A stretch of 34,385 nt of DNA from an uncultured Pseudomonadota bacterium. Lineage in GTDB: Bacteria > Myxococcota_A > UBA796 > JAFGLY01. The DNA is taken from positions 1 to 34,385 of the forward strand of contig CALDOK010000446.1 of NCBI GenBank assembly GCA_937912125.1. Reading direction: 5' to 3'. Shown here piece after piece: positions 8,657 to 17,328 of this stretch (position 1 is its first letter; each line of letters starts with the position of its first letter). The notes under the pieces are model-generated. The model did not search any database. It saw only the letters and a list, made by a program, of their open reading frames with translations, and had not been told where the DNA came from. The position numbers and the translations under genes are program-made.

Positions 8657-10078
8657 ATGACGCTGCTCCTCCTCCTGGGACTGCTCGCCGCGCCCCACGC
8701 CGCACCGGACCCCAGCTGTCCTCCCGACGCCTCGGTCCGCTCGCTCAAGCGGCAGAACACGGCCCTCGAGCAGGCACTGTCGGCCACGCCGACCGATGCC
8801 GGCTCTCTCGACAGCGCCTTCGTGCAGGTCCAGACCCTGCTGGGCTGCGTCGAGGAGCCGCCCCCCTCCGTGGTGGGGCGCAGCTTCCTGCTGCTGGGTG
8901 CCTACTACCTGGACCAGGGCGACGCCTTCCGGGCCGATCCCTTCCTGGGTTCCGCAGCCCTGCTGGGGGGCGAGAGCGCATGGATCGAGTCCCTGGGCCC
9001 CGATCTCCACACCCGCTTCTTCAACGCCCTGGCCGCCGACCGCCCCCTGGGCGTGGTCTATGGCCCTGAGCTGCTCCTCGAGGGCCGGTTCCACCTCGTG
9101 GGCTCCCTGGGCCCCCCCCCGTGGCTCATGCCCATCGGCACCTTCACCTTCGAGTGGAACGACCGCTCCGTGCCCATCAACGTCAACGACCATGAGCTCA
9201 CCCTGGTGGTCCCCAAGACCTTCGACGAGTTCGAGTCACTGGTCGACGGCGTCACCGAGTCCGACCTCGCCGAGCCCGACTACAACGCCACCATCCTCTA
9301 CGACCGGCGGGCGGAGCGACGCGCCGAGCGCGAGGTGGAGAAGGTCAAGGAGAAGGAGCGGCCGCCCGAGCCGCCGCCCGAAGACCAGCCACCAGCCGAC
9401 CCCGCGGTCGACGCGCTGTCTTTCTTCGACGAGCTCGCAGATCTCGACACCGACGACAGCCCTCCCCCGCCTCCCCCGGGTCCGGACGATCCCCCACGCC
9501 AACAGGGCGCCAGGCTGAGCGTCCGACCCCACGCGGGGATCGGTGCCGCCTTCACCGTCGCGGGCACCGCGGCCTCCGGCTCCCCGGTCGGCGACGCAGA
9601 CTTCGGCGGGCTCGGGCTGCTGGGCGAGCTGGGGCTCACGCTCCGGATCGGCGACGCCATCGCGCTGCGCCCCGAGATCGGCTTCCGCAGCGCTGGCAAC
9701 ACCCCCGAGCTCGACCCCTCGCTCTTCACAGACGAAGGCTACGACGGTGAGGTCCCCGTGGAGCCCCTGCGCAACCGGCTGCGGCTGGGCCAGGCCAGGC
9801 TCCCTCTGCTGCTCCGACTCGGCCCGCTGGCCGTGGGCGCCGGCCCCGCCTGGGGCATGGGCTCGGCCCGTGTCACCGCCCTGACCAGCTGCGGCGAGGA
9901 CAGCTCCTGCGTCGCGCCCATGAAGGGCAGCGTGATGGCCGGCGGCGGCTCGATCCTGCTGGGCTTCCGGCCTGGCGGCGCCCCCGTGATGACCTGGCTC
10001 GACCTCACCGTGCTCCACGACGGCGAGCGCGCCACCACGGCCGGTGGCCTGGTGCTGGCTTGGGAGGGTTCTCCATGA
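8657..10078 (+). CDS. secreted protein with C-terminal beta-barrel-like domain
   Basis: 473 residues from ATG at 8657. The N-terminus MTLLLLLGLLAAPHAAPD is a signal peptide. Residues about 20-200 form an alpha-helical then beta region with two early Cys. A charged helix (about 215-235, many R/E/K) follows, then a Pro/Asp-rich linker (about 235-280). The last 190 residues alternate hydrophobic and polar residues with GLGLLGELGLTLRIGD and LRPEIGFR, as in small outer-membrane beta-barrels; the chain ends in a strand-like segment (GGLVLAWEGSP). It overlaps the next gene by four bases (ATGA), so the two are translationally coupled and the products probably work together at the outer membrane. I do not recognise a named family for the N-terminal part. 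Confidence 0.75.
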   Translation: MTLLLLLGLLAAPHAAPDPSCPPDASVRSLKRQNTALEQALSATPTDAGSLDSAFVQVQTLLGCVEEPPPSVVGRSFLLLGAYYLDQGDAFRADPFLGSAALLGGESAWIESLGPDLHTRFFNALAADRPLGVVYGPELLLEGRFHLVGSLGPPPWLMPIGTFTFEWNDRSVPINVNDHELTLVVPKTFDEFESLVDGVTESDLAEPDYNATILYDRRAERRAEREVEKVKEKERPPEPPPEDQPPADPAVDALSFFDELADLDTDDSPPPPPPGPDDPPRQQGARLSVRPHAGIGAAFTVAGTAASGSPVGDADFGGLGLLGELGLTLRIGDAIALRPEIGFRSAGNTPELDPSLFTDEGYDGEVPVEPLRNRLRLGQARLPLLLRLGPLAVGAGPAWGMGSARVTALTSCGEDSSCVAPMKGSVMAGGGSILLGFRPGGAPVMTWLDLTVLHDGERATTAGGLVLAWEGSP

Positions 10079-12855
10079 TCCGCCGACCCGCAGTGTTCCT
10101 GCTCTTGCTGGCCGCTGGCTGCGGCACCAGCTGGGAAGCCATCGACGCCGATGGCGACGGCTTCACCCGCCAAGATGGCGACTGCTGGGATGCCGTCGAG
10201 GGCCCCGCCGGCCTCTCCGGCGCCGACATCCACCCCGACGCCTCCGAGACCTGGTACGACGGCGTCGACCAGGACTGCGACGGCCGGGACGACTACGACC
10301 AGGACGGGGATGGCTGGGTGCCCGAGGGCATGGCGGGCATCGCCACCGCGGGTGTCCCCGACAGCGGGCGGCTTCCCACGGGCGACTGCTGGGACGAGAT
10401 CGCCAGCCCCGAAGGCAGCGACCTGGGCGGCGCCGACATCCACCCCGACGCCTCCGAGACCTGGTACGACGGCCTGGACCAGGACTGCGACGGCTCGAGC
10501 GACTACGACGCCGACTACGACGGCCACGACCACGCCGAGCACGGCGGAGACGACTGCGACGACGACGACGCCGCCATCAACCCCGACGCCTCCGAGACCT
10601 GGTACGACGGCGTCGATCAGGACTGCGACGGCCTCAGCGACTACGACGCCGACCGCGACGGCTTCGACAGCAGCGACCACGGCGGCGAGGACTGTGCCGA
10701 CAACGACCCCGCCATCTACCCCGACCCATCGGTGGTGGAGCTCTGGTACAACGGCATCGACGAGAACTGCGACCTCAACGACGGCGACCAGGACGGCGAC
10801 GGCTACTGGGCCGACGACTACGAAGCCCTGGTCACCGCGGTGGGAGGCGATCCCCTCGAGGTCCCCTCCGGCTTCGAGGGAGACTGCGACGATCTGGTGG
10901 ACTCCACCAACCCAGGGGCCAGCGAGATCTGGTACGACGGCACCGACCAGGACTGCGACGGCTCGAGCGACTACGACGCCGACTACGACGGCTACGACAG
11001 CAGCGAACACGCTGGCCTGGACTGCGACGACGGCGACGCGGCGGTCAACCCCGAGGCCTTCGAGATCTACTACGACGGCACCGACCAGGACTGCGACGGC
11101 CGCAGCGACTACGACGCCGACCGCGACGGTCACGACACCACCGCATCGGGTGGGGGCGACTGCGACGATGGCGACCCCACCGTCAGCCCCGACGCCAGCG
11201 AGATCTGGTACGACGGCGCCGATCAGGACTGCGACGGCCTCAGCGACTACGACGCCGACCGCGACTCCCACGACTCCAGCGACCACGGCGGCGACGACTG
11301 CGACGACGCAGACCCCGGCATCAGCCCGAGCGCCAGCGAGATCTGGTACGACGGTGCCGATCAGGACTGCGACGGCCTCAGCGACTACGACGCCGACTAC
11401 GACGGCTACGACAGCAGCGAATACAGCGGCCTGGACTGCGACGACGGGCGGCTGGACGTCTTCCCGGGGGCCACCGAGGCCTGGGACGGCGTGGACAACG
11501 ACTGCAACGGCCTGCTGGACGACATGCTGGCGGCCGACGTGGCCCAGGGCTGGCTCGACGCCAGCGCCGCGGGGCAGCAGCTTGGCTTCACAGGGGCGCT
11601 CTCCTTCGGCGACATCGACGACGATGGCCAGCTCGATCTCCTGGTGGGCAGCACCACCGCCGACAGCTCCACCGGGACCGTCTGGGCCGTCGATGCCAGC
11701 CACCCCACAGCGCTGGGGGCTCCCGCAGCCAACTACGCCTCTCTCACGCTCTTCGGGGTGGACCCCGGCGGCGCCATGGCTTCGATGGGCCCGCGGCAAG
11801 CCGACGTCACCGGCGACGGCATCGACGACCTGGTCATCGGCGGGACCGACGCCACCGACAGCAGCAACAGCGCCCTGGCCCTGTACCAAGGGGGCCTCGG
11901 CCTCACCGGCGAGCTGACCGCTTCCAGCGCCGTGCTGGAGCTCACCGGCGCCAATGGCGCCGAGCCGCCCGTGCTCCTGAGCCACCTCGACATGGACGCC
12001 GACGGCGTGGCCGAGCTGCTCTACGCAGACTGGTCCGGTCAGGGTTCCTGGGGCTTCGTGGGCAGCCCGGTCTACTTGATCCAGGCAGCCGGCCTGTCCG
12101 GCTCCATCGACCTCGGCAGCGACGACATCAGCTACCTGTTCTCCTGGGACGAGGACCACCAGCCCGGTCGCGTCATGGGCGGTGGCGACCTCGACGGTGA
12201 CGGCTACGACGATCTCGTCCTCGGCGCCCCTGGCTATGGTGGCGGTGACGGCGTCGTGGCGCTGTACCTGGGCTCCAGCCCCCTGCCCGCGTGGTCCTGG
12301 AACAGCTACACGGACTACGCCGACCTCGCCATCGAGGGCAGCTCCGGAAGCGGCCTCGGCGCCAGCGGCGCCCCCCAGCTCTGCGACCTCGACGCCGACT
12401 CCGCCACGGATCTGGTGATCGCGGATCCCAGCAACGATCAGGTCTACGTCTTCCTGGCCGCCTCGGGCCTGCTCGGCGGTGTGTACGGCGTCGATCAGGC
12501 CGATGTGGTGATCAGCGGCCAGGCCGGCAGCCTCTTCGGAGCCGCGATCCAAGCCGGCGACGTCACCGGTGATGGCGTGGACGACCTGTTGGTGGGCGCC
12601 CCGGGCAGCGACGACCCCGCCTCGCCGTCCACCACCTGGGACGGCGCCCTCTACCTGCTGGACGGCCTGATCGTCAGCGCCGGCTCCAGCGCCGATGTCA
12701 GCCAGGCCAGCGCCACCCTGCTGCCGGGCCAGGCCAGCCTGCTGGGTGCCGCCATCGTCATCCCCGACCTCGACGGGGACGGCGTCATCGACCCCGTGGT
12801 CGCCGCCCCGGCCCACGATGGGCAGGGCCGCGTCTGGTTGTTCCCCAGCCTGTAG
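10075..12855 (+). CDS. lipoprotein with nine MopE-like repeats and an FG-GAP propeller
   Basis: 926 residues. The start is ATG at 10075, 4-base overlap with the upstream gene, with GGAGG 7 bases before it. MIRRPAVFLLLLAAGC is a lipoprotein signal (lipobox LAAGC, Cys16). Residues about 22-483 hold nine copies of the 'putative metal-binding' motif related to MopE of Methylococcus: an Asp-rich loop, DCDD, a P-D/G-A-S-E element, WYDG-x-DQDCDG and S-DYDAD. Copies 5-9 have a strict 46-residue period; one or two others carry inserts. Residues about 505-926 hold seven FG-GAP/VCBS-type repeats (for example GDIDDDGQLDLLVG, GDLDGDGYDDLVLGAPG, GDVTGDGVDDLLVGAPG), which predicts a seven-bladed, Ca-binding propeller. 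It is a surface or periplasmic metal-loaded protein; the exact role is unknown. It ends 3 bases from the convergent pseudokinase gene. Confidence 0.88.
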   Translation: MIRRPAVFLLLLAAGCGTSWEAIDADGDGFTRQDGDCWDAVEGPAGLSGADIHPDASETWYDGVDQDCDGRDDYDQDGDGWVPEGMAGIATAGVPDSGRLPTGDCWDEIASPEGSDLGGADIHPDASETWYDGLDQDCDGSSDYDADYDGHDHAEHGGDDCDDDDAAINPDASETWYDGVDQDCDGLSDYDADRDGFDSSDHGGEDCADNDPAIYPDPSVVELWYNGIDENCDLNDGDQDGDGYWADDYEALVTAVGGDPLEVPSGFEGDCDDLVDSTNPGASEIWYDGTDQDCDGSSDYDADYDGYDSSEHAGLDCDDGDAAVNPEAFEIYYDGTDQDCDGRSDYDADRDGHDTTASGGGDCDDGDPTVSPDASEIWYDGADQDCDGLSDYDADRDSHDSSDHGGDDCDDADPGISPSASEIWYDGADQDCDGLSDYDADYDGYDSSEYSGLDCDDGRLDVFPGATEAWDGVDNDCNGLLDDMLAADVAQGWLDASAAGQQLGFTGALSFGDIDDDGQLDLLVGSTTADSSTGTVWAVDASHPTALGAPAANYASLTLFGVDPGGAMASMGPRQADVTGDGIDDLVIGGTDATDSSNSALALYQGGLGLTGELTASSAVLELTGANGAEPPVLLSHLDMDADGVAELLYADWSGQGSWGFVGSPVYLIQAAGLSGSIDLGSDDISYLFSWDEDHQPGRVMGGGDLDGDGYDDLVLGAPGYGGGDGVVALYLGSSPLPAWSWNSYTDYADLAIEGSSGSGLGASGAPQLCDLDADSATDLVIADPSNDQVYVFLAASGLLGGVYGVDQADVVISGQAGSLFGAAIQAGDVTGDGVDDLLVGAPGSDDPASPSTTWDGALYLLDGLIVSAGSSADVSQASATLLPGQASLLGAAIVIPDLDGDGVIDPVVAAPAHDGQGRVWLFPSL
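10141..11523 (+). repeat. tandem coding repeats (MopE-like), 138-bp period
   Basis: Nine copies centred on the WYDG codons at 10252, 10462, 10600, 10744, 10930, 11068, 11206, 11344 and 11482. Five intervals are exactly 138 bases (10462-10600 and the four from 10930 to 11482); the others are 144, 186 and 210. All are multiples of three and in frame, so this is protein repetition rather than a noncoding array. Confidence 0.9.
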
Positions 12856-12858
12856 CGG

Positions 12859-15813
12859 CTACTCGGTCGGGTCTTCGTCCCAGAGTTCCTGGCGGAAGGA
12901 CTCCCCCAGCTCGTCACGCTTCTTGCGGGTGACGTCGATGGCGTCATCTTCCGCCGGCGGCTGTGCGGCGCCGACAGACTGAGCCGCGGCCGCTGGGGCC
13001 GCCGCTGCGCCCGCCTTGGCACCGACCCGCTGCAGGGCGCCCTCGAGCTCACCCTTCATGGTGGGGTTGGCTCCGAGCGACCCCAAGGCGCGGCCGTAGT
13101 GGTAGCTGGCGCTGTTGTAGTCGCGCGCTCGCTCCGCGACCTGGCCGAGCCCGTAGTGGGCCATGCCGTTGCCGGACTCCATGGACAGGGCCGCCATGAA
13201 GGCGCCCTGGGCGCCCACCAGGTTGCCGGTGTCCAGGGAAGACCACCCATCGCGCAGGTAGTCCATCACGCTCTTGGCGCTAGCGGCGGGGGCGGGGGCG
13301 GGCTCGACCATGGCCACCGCGGGCTCGACCACGGCGGGCTCGGGCTGGGCCACAGGAGCAGGCGCCGAGCTGACAGCCGGGGTTCTTCCACCCGTGCTGC
13401 TGCGGCCCGTGCTGCGTGCGCTGGGCGGCGGCGCGGACACGGTCTCGGCCTCAACGGGAGCCGCTGCGGGCGGCTCGCCAGCCACCACCGCCTCGAGGTC
13501 CAGGAGCGGCTCGGGATCGGGCTCGACCATGGCGGGCTCGGGCTCGACAGGCGGCGGCGGCGTAGACGCGGACGCTGGGCTGGCGGCGGCAGGCGTGCGG
13601 TCGCCCGTGGGGACCGGATCTCCAGCGGAGGGCTGGTCCCGGTTGAGGAACATCATGAAGAAGATCCCGATGAGGATGATGACCACAACGGGCACCGCCC
13701 ACTTCATCCACCGCGCGCCCCCACCGTGATCGCCGAACACATCGGCCGCGATGTCCGAGGCCGAGGGGTCCAAGTCGTCGGCATAGAGCTGGTCGATGGG
13801 GCGGGTGTAGGGATCGTGGGCCGCCTCGGCCATGGGAGCAGCGACGGCGCCCACGTCAGCGCCCTCGTCGTGCCAAGACCAGTCCTCGTCGTCGTCGAGC
13901 TCGGCGGGGAGCTCTTCGGCCGGAGCCTCGACCATGGGGTCGGGCGCCTCCACCGGGACGTGGGTGAGATGTGGATCGTGGCCCAGGACGGGCGCAAGCG
14001 CCGGTTCGGGCGCATCGAACGCGCCCTCGGGGGCCGCCACCGGGGCAGCGTCGAGCGAGTCTTCGAGGGCCCCCACCGGATCAACGAGGTCGGGCTCGGG
14101 CTCAACAGGCGGCGGGGCGGGCTCTTCCTCGAGGGGGAGCAGCGTGGGGCTGGGCGGCACCACGGGGAGCTCGGAGGGTGCCACCGGGGAGGGCAAGCCG
14201 TCCATGAACACGGGGGCAGGGGGGACCACCGCTGGCTCGACGGGCTCTGGAGCCGACGGCAGATCCACCGGCACTATGGAGGGGGCCTCGGGGACCTGGG
14301 GGGCCTGGACCGCCGTGGGAGCGACAAGCGTGGGGTCGGGCACGGGAGGAGGCGGCACAAAGGCGCGCCGCTGCCGCTCGCGATCGGCCCGCAGAGAGCT
14401 GGACTCGACCGCGGCCGACGCCGGCGCTGCCGGCTGTGCGGCCTGGTCGTCCGCAGGCTCTGCGGGCCACGCCGAGCCCTGATCCACCAGCACAGCATCG
14501 CCCTCACCCTCTTCGACCAGGTGGGCTTCTTCGGGCTCGTCATCGTGGTGCGTAGGTTCGGGCAGCTCCGCTGCTGTGATGGCCGCCTCGGGCGGCGGGA
14601 CCGACGCCGGCTCGTCCCAGGTGTCGTCAGGCAGGTCGGGAAGCCCAGGCTCGTCATAGAGCGGCCCGTCGGACACAGGCGGTGCCGGCGAGGCGATCTC
14701 GCGGGTGTGCACCTGGACCTCGCGCACGACCCCGGGCTCCGGTACGTCGATCTGAGGAGCGGGACGCACCAAGCCAGCCATGGGCGAAGGAACCCGATGG
14801 GCCCGCGGCCCCCAGCCCGGAGGAGCGAAGGGGAAAGGTGTGGGACGCTGCTGCTGATGCAGGACCGAGATCTCGAGGCGCACGGACGCCGGCCCATCCT
14901 CGCTGGGGGCCGGAGCGCTGGGGGCCGGAGCGCTGGGCGACGGAGCGCTGGGCGCGGAGACGATCCGGGGGATGTCCTGCTCGTCGCGATCGCGGGTGGC
15001 CATGCTCAGGGCGGTGAGGAAGCCCGACAGATCGGGCGGCCGCGCCAGAGGATCCGGGTCGGTGGTCTGCAGCACGATGCGCCGCAGGGGCAGCGGCACA
15101 TCCTCGCCGGGATCCAGCGGGCCCATGCGCATCTTCATGCCCATGATGCGCGCCATCTGGGGCGCGGGCTTGAGGGCGGGGTCGATGGGGAACACGCGCA
15201 CGCCGGTGATGGCCTCGTGCAGGATCAGCCCCAGGGCGTACACATCGGCCGCCACAGGGCTGCAGCCCTCGGGATCATCGAAGTACTCGGGGCCGACATA
15301 GGCCAGGGACTCCGCGTCCAGCTGCCCCTGAGTGCCCTCGCGGAACACCGTGCCGAAGCCGGTGATGCGGATGTGGCGGCCTTCGGCCAGGAGCACATCG
15401 GAGGGACGAAGATCGCCGTGGTGGGCGCCGTGGGAGTGGATCAGGGCCAGCGCGCCCGCCAGACGGCCGAACACGAAGCCCAGCTCTTCGAGCTGGAAGG
15501 GGCCTTGGTCCAGGCGCTCCTCGAGGGACTGGCCGCGCACCAGCTCGGTGGTCATCCAGAGCAGGTTGCGCTCGTGGTCCTCGCCCCAGCCGAGCACGTG
15601 GATCAGCGCCTCGTGCCGAAGCATCAGCAGCGGCTCGATCTCGGCGATGAAGTTGCTACGGGCCTTGGCGTAGTCGGGCGGGCGGGCCACCTTGAGGGCG
15701 CCGCGCAGGTTGAGGTTCAGCCCGTGCCGAGCAAGGAAGATGGCTCCGTGCTCTCCTTCGCCGAGGCGGGCTTCCACGATCCAGTCGCCGATCCGCTCCC
15801 CTTGGCGCAACAT
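12859..15813 (-). CDS. transmembrane kinase-like protein, probable pseudokinase, with TPR-like C-terminus
   Basis: 984 residues from ATG at 15813, preceded by GGAAGGAG about 8 bases upstream; longer in-frame starts up to 16050 lack this and precede the kinase fold. The kinase-like domain is residues 1-290: Gly loop LGEGEHG (17-23), beta-3 Lys41 in ALKVA, helix C Glu near 58-60, HGDLRPSD (132-139) in place of HRDLKPEN, and GFG (152-154) in place of DFG. Loss of the DFG Asp and of the loop Asn (N to D) predicts weak or no phosphotransfer. A long Pro/Ala/Glu-rich linker (about 310-700) leads to one TM helix (about 715-735, WAVPVVVIILIGIFFMMF) and another linker. Near the C-terminus is a TPR-like helical repeat (about 880-960). 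Topology is cytosolic kinase-like domain with an exported TPR. It probably acts as a scaffold or regulator. Confidence 0.88.
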   Translation of the reverse strand: MLRQGERIGDWIVEARLGEGEHGAIFLARHGLNLNLRGALKVARPPDYAKARSNFIAEIEPLLMLRHEALIHVLGWGEDHERNLLWMTTELVRGQSLEERLDQGPFQLEELGFVFGRLAGALALIHSHGAHHGDLRPSDVLLAEGRHIRITGFGTVFREGTQGQLDAESLAYVGPEYFDDPEGCSPVAADVYALGLILHEAITGVRVFPIDPALKPAPQMARIMGMKMRMGPLDPGEDVPLPLRRIVLQTTDPDPLARPPDLSGFLTALSMATRDRDEQDIPRIVSAPSAPSPSAPAPSAPAPSEDGPASVRLEISVLHQQQRPTPFPFAPPGWGPRAHRVPSPMAGLVRPAPQIDVPEPGVVREVQVHTREIASPAPPVSDGPLYDEPGLPDLPDDTWDEPASVPPPEAAITAAELPEPTHHDDEPEEAHLVEEGEGDAVLVDQGSAWPAEPADDQAAQPAAPASAAVESSSLRADRERQRRAFVPPPPVPDPTLVAPTAVQAPQVPEAPSIVPVDLPSAPEPVEPAVVPPAPVFMDGLPSPVAPSELPVVPPSPTLLPLEEEPAPPPVEPEPDLVDPVGALEDSLDAAPVAAPEGAFDAPEPALAPVLGHDPHLTHVPVEAPDPMVEAPAEELPAELDDDEDWSWHDEGADVGAVAAPMAEAAHDPYTRPIDQLYADDLDPSASDIAADVFGDHGGGARWMKWAVPVVVIILIGIFFMMFLNRDQPSAGDPVPTGDRTPAAASPASASTPPPPVEPEPAMVEPDPEPLLDLEAVVAGEPPAAAPVEAETVSAPPPSARSTGRSSTGGRTPAVSSAPAPVAQPEPAVVEPAVAMVEPAPAPAASAKSVMDYLRDGWSSLDTGNLVGAQGAFMAALSMESGNGMAHYGLGQVAERARDYNSASYHYGRALGSLGANPTMKGELEGALQRVGAKAGAAAAPAAAAQSVGAAQPPAEDDAIDVTRKKRDELGESFRQELWDEDPTE

Positions 15814-15911
15814 GAGGCTGTCTCCTTCCGCAGGTACCCCGCCGGTACAAGACGCAGCAGGGCTGTCTACATGCTGTGTATATGCCATATGCTCGCCACG
15901 CACACGATCTA

Positions 15912-15923
15912 TTGACGCGTCAA
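15912..15923. promoter_or_regulatory. perfect 12-bp palindrome, possible operator
   Basis: TTGACGCGTCAA is its own reverse complement. It lies about 100 bases upstream of the pseudokinase ATG. The half-site TTGACG also resembles a -35 element in both directions. A dimeric regulator site is a reasonable guess; no regulator gene is adjacent. Confidence 0.4.
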
Positions 15924-15998
15924 CTACCATGGGTGAACAACTTGTGGAAGAAGTGGCGCTCGAGTGCCCACGGCGGTGTGATCGTGCGACCACAACCC

Positions 15999-16031
15999 TC
16001 CCTTGTTCCTCCACTTTCGACAAACAAGGGA
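15999..16031. repeat. perfect 9-bp inverted repeat
   Basis: TCCCTTGTT (15999-16007) and AACAAGGGA (16023-16031) pair exactly around a 15-base loop. It lies upstream of the pseudokinase gene, with no gene on either strand at this spot. Confidence 0.5.
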
Positions 16032-16042
16032 AGTCGCGCCGG

Positions 16043-16051
16043 TTTTCCACA
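16043..16051 (+). promoter_or_regulatory. DnaA-box-like 9-mer
   Basis: TTTTCCACA fits the TTWTNCACA consensus exactly. Two one-mismatch 9-mers lie at 15875-15883 (TGTGTATAT) and 15943-15951 (TGTGGAAGA) in the reverse orientation. With no dnaA, gidA or dnaN nearby, an origin is unlikely. Confidence 0.2.
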
Positions 16052-16098
16052 GGCTGGCGCCGTGCCGATGGAATGCGATAGCCAATGTCTGGATTACC

Positions 16099-16113
16099 CG
16101 CCTTTCCAAGGCG
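16099..16113. terminator. short perfect hairpin after the DHOD-like gene
   Basis: CGCCTT (16099-16104), loop TCC, AAGGCG (16108-16113), followed on the plus strand by CTTTT. It lies about 60 bases past the stop of the minus-strand dihydroorotate-dehydrogenase-like gene, but the T-run is on the side for plus-strand transcripts, so its role is uncertain. Confidence 0.3.
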
Positions 16114-16170
16114 CTTTTACACGCCTGACCCAGCCGGCCACGCCGACGGGGAGCGCGCCGCTCACGTCGA

Positions 16171-17175
16171 CTATCCAGCCAGCGAGGTCCGATATCCCTG
16201 GAGAATTTTCAGATAATTGGCGCGCTCGTAGGCCTCGGGCTCCGCCACCCGGTCCAGACTCATGGAGCCGCGGGCCTGGCTCAAGCTCTCGTACTCGTGG
16301 TCCTCGAGCCACAGCTCCACGCCCCGGCGCAGCTGACCGATGTACTCCGGGCCCCGCTGCAGCAGCGCGGAGACCACCTGCACCACGTCGGCGCCCGCCA
16401 TGATGGCCTTGATGGCGTCTTCCACGTTGTGCACCCCTCCAGTGACCGCGAGCTGGATCCCCACGCGGCCGCGGAGGATGGCCAGCCAGCGCAGCCGCAG
16501 CAGCAGCTCGGAGGAGGTGGACAAGGCCAGGGTGCGGGAGACCTCGAGCCCCTCGATGTCGATGTCGGGCTGGTAGAAGCGGTTGAAGATGACCAGCGCG
16601 TCGGCGCCCGCGTCTTCGAGACGACGAGAGAGGTTGGCGGGCGAGGAGTAGAAGGGCGACAGCTTGACCGCCACAGGGATGTTCACGCCCTGCTTGACCA
16701 GCCGAACCAGCTGGACGACCTCCTCCTCCACGGCCTGTCCGGTGCGCTCGGGGCTGATGATGGGAGCATAGACGTTGAGCTCGAGGCCGTCCGCGCCGGC
16801 CTCCTCGATCAGCCGACCGTAGCGCAGGAAGCCCTCGGGGTGCACGCCGTTGAGGGAGGCGAAGACCGGCACCTGCACCGCGGCCTTCACGCGACGCAGG
16901 TGCTCGAGGTAGGCGTCGGGCCCGAACCGGAAGTCCTCCACATCGGGGAAGTAGGAGGCGGCCTCGGCCGAGGTGTACATGGAGGCAGAGACGGCCTCGT
17001 GGGTGGCCATCTCCTCCGCGAGGACCTGCTCCTCGAACAGGGAGCGCAGCACGATGGCCGAAGCCCCCGCGTCCTCGAGGCGCTTGACGACGTCCAGTTC
17101 GTCCGCGAGGGGCGACGATCCGGGCATGAACGGGTTGGCGAGGGTGTGCCCCAGGTAGGTGGTGGTGAGGTCCAT
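16171..17175 (-). CDS. dihydroorotate dehydrogenase-like flavoprotein
   Basis: 334 residues from ATG at 17175 (MDLTTTYLGHTLANPF) with GGAG about 9 bases upstream; the in-frame extension to 17319 is not homologous-looking. The sequence follows the FMN-binding TIM barrel of class 1 PyrD/PreA proteins: NPFMPGSSPLAD at strand 1, VPVFASLNG, ADGLELNVYAP, IPVAVKLSPF, ADALVIFNRF, and the phosphate-binding end LAVTGGVHNVEDAIKAIMAGA. The usual CPN after ELN is replaced by YAP, and no catalytic Cys is obvious, so orotate synthesis is doubtful. Proteins of this DHOD-like type are often encoded beside pyruvate:ferredoxin oxidoreductase, as here (nifJ and this gene lie on one strand with one membrane-protein gene between). 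It may exchange electrons with ferredoxin or flavodoxin (inference). Confidence 0.88.
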   Translation of the reverse strand: MDLTTTYLGHTLANPFMPGSSPLADELDVVKRLEDAGASAIVLRSLFEEQVLAEEMATHEAVSASMYTSAEAASYFPDVEDFRFGPDAYLEHLRRVKAAVQVPVFASLNGVHPEGFLRYGRLIEEAGADGLELNVYAPIISPERTGQAVEEEVVQLVRLVKQGVNIPVAVKLSPFYSSPANLSRRLEDAGADALVIFNRFYQPDIDIEGLEVSRTLALSTSSELLLRLRWLAILRGRVGIQLAVTGGVHNVEDAIKAIMAGADVVQVVSALLQRGPEYIGQLRRGVELWLEDHEYESLSQARGSMSLDRVAEPEAYERANYLKILQGYRTSLAG

Positions 17176-17328
17176 GGTGTGCTCCGCAGGTTTGAGGACG
17201 GGTGATGCAGCCCCGCGCATCCAGCAGGGGCCGGGGTCTCGTCCAACATGCGACCACGCGTCGATGGGGGCAGCGTGGATGGCCCGGAGCGTGAGAGGGA
17301 CTACGCAGCCGAGAGGCACCTCCGCGGG

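Larger units (their letters stand above)
15814..16170. other. 357-base noncoding region upstream of the pseudokinase gene
   Basis: No convincing gene on either strand; the open frames here are shadows of neighbours. It is visibly richer in A/T than the flanks, especially 15860-16110. It holds three perfect inverted repeats and DnaA-box-like 9-mers, listed separately. It must contain the promoter of the minus-strand pseudokinase gene, but I could not fix a convincing -35/-10 pair. Confidence 0.7.

Noticed and set aside
10141..11523. CRISPR-like or satellite array
   Set aside because: Periods are all multiples of three, in frame, and translate to a known protein repeat.
9739..12816. 1025-residue minus-strand open frame opposite the repeat lipoprotein
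   Set aside because: Low-complexity Val/Ala/Gly translation mirrors the Asp-rich repeats on the coding strand; no start context or domain.
13099..15915. 938-residue plus-strand open frame opposite the pseudokinase
   Set aside because: Antisense shadow with biased composition; the minus-strand gene has kinase motifs, a TM helix and a ribosome site.
15875..16051. Replication origin from DnaA-box-like sites
   Set aside because: One exact and two near matches only, with no dnaA, dnaN or gidA near and no AT-rich unwinding stretch.
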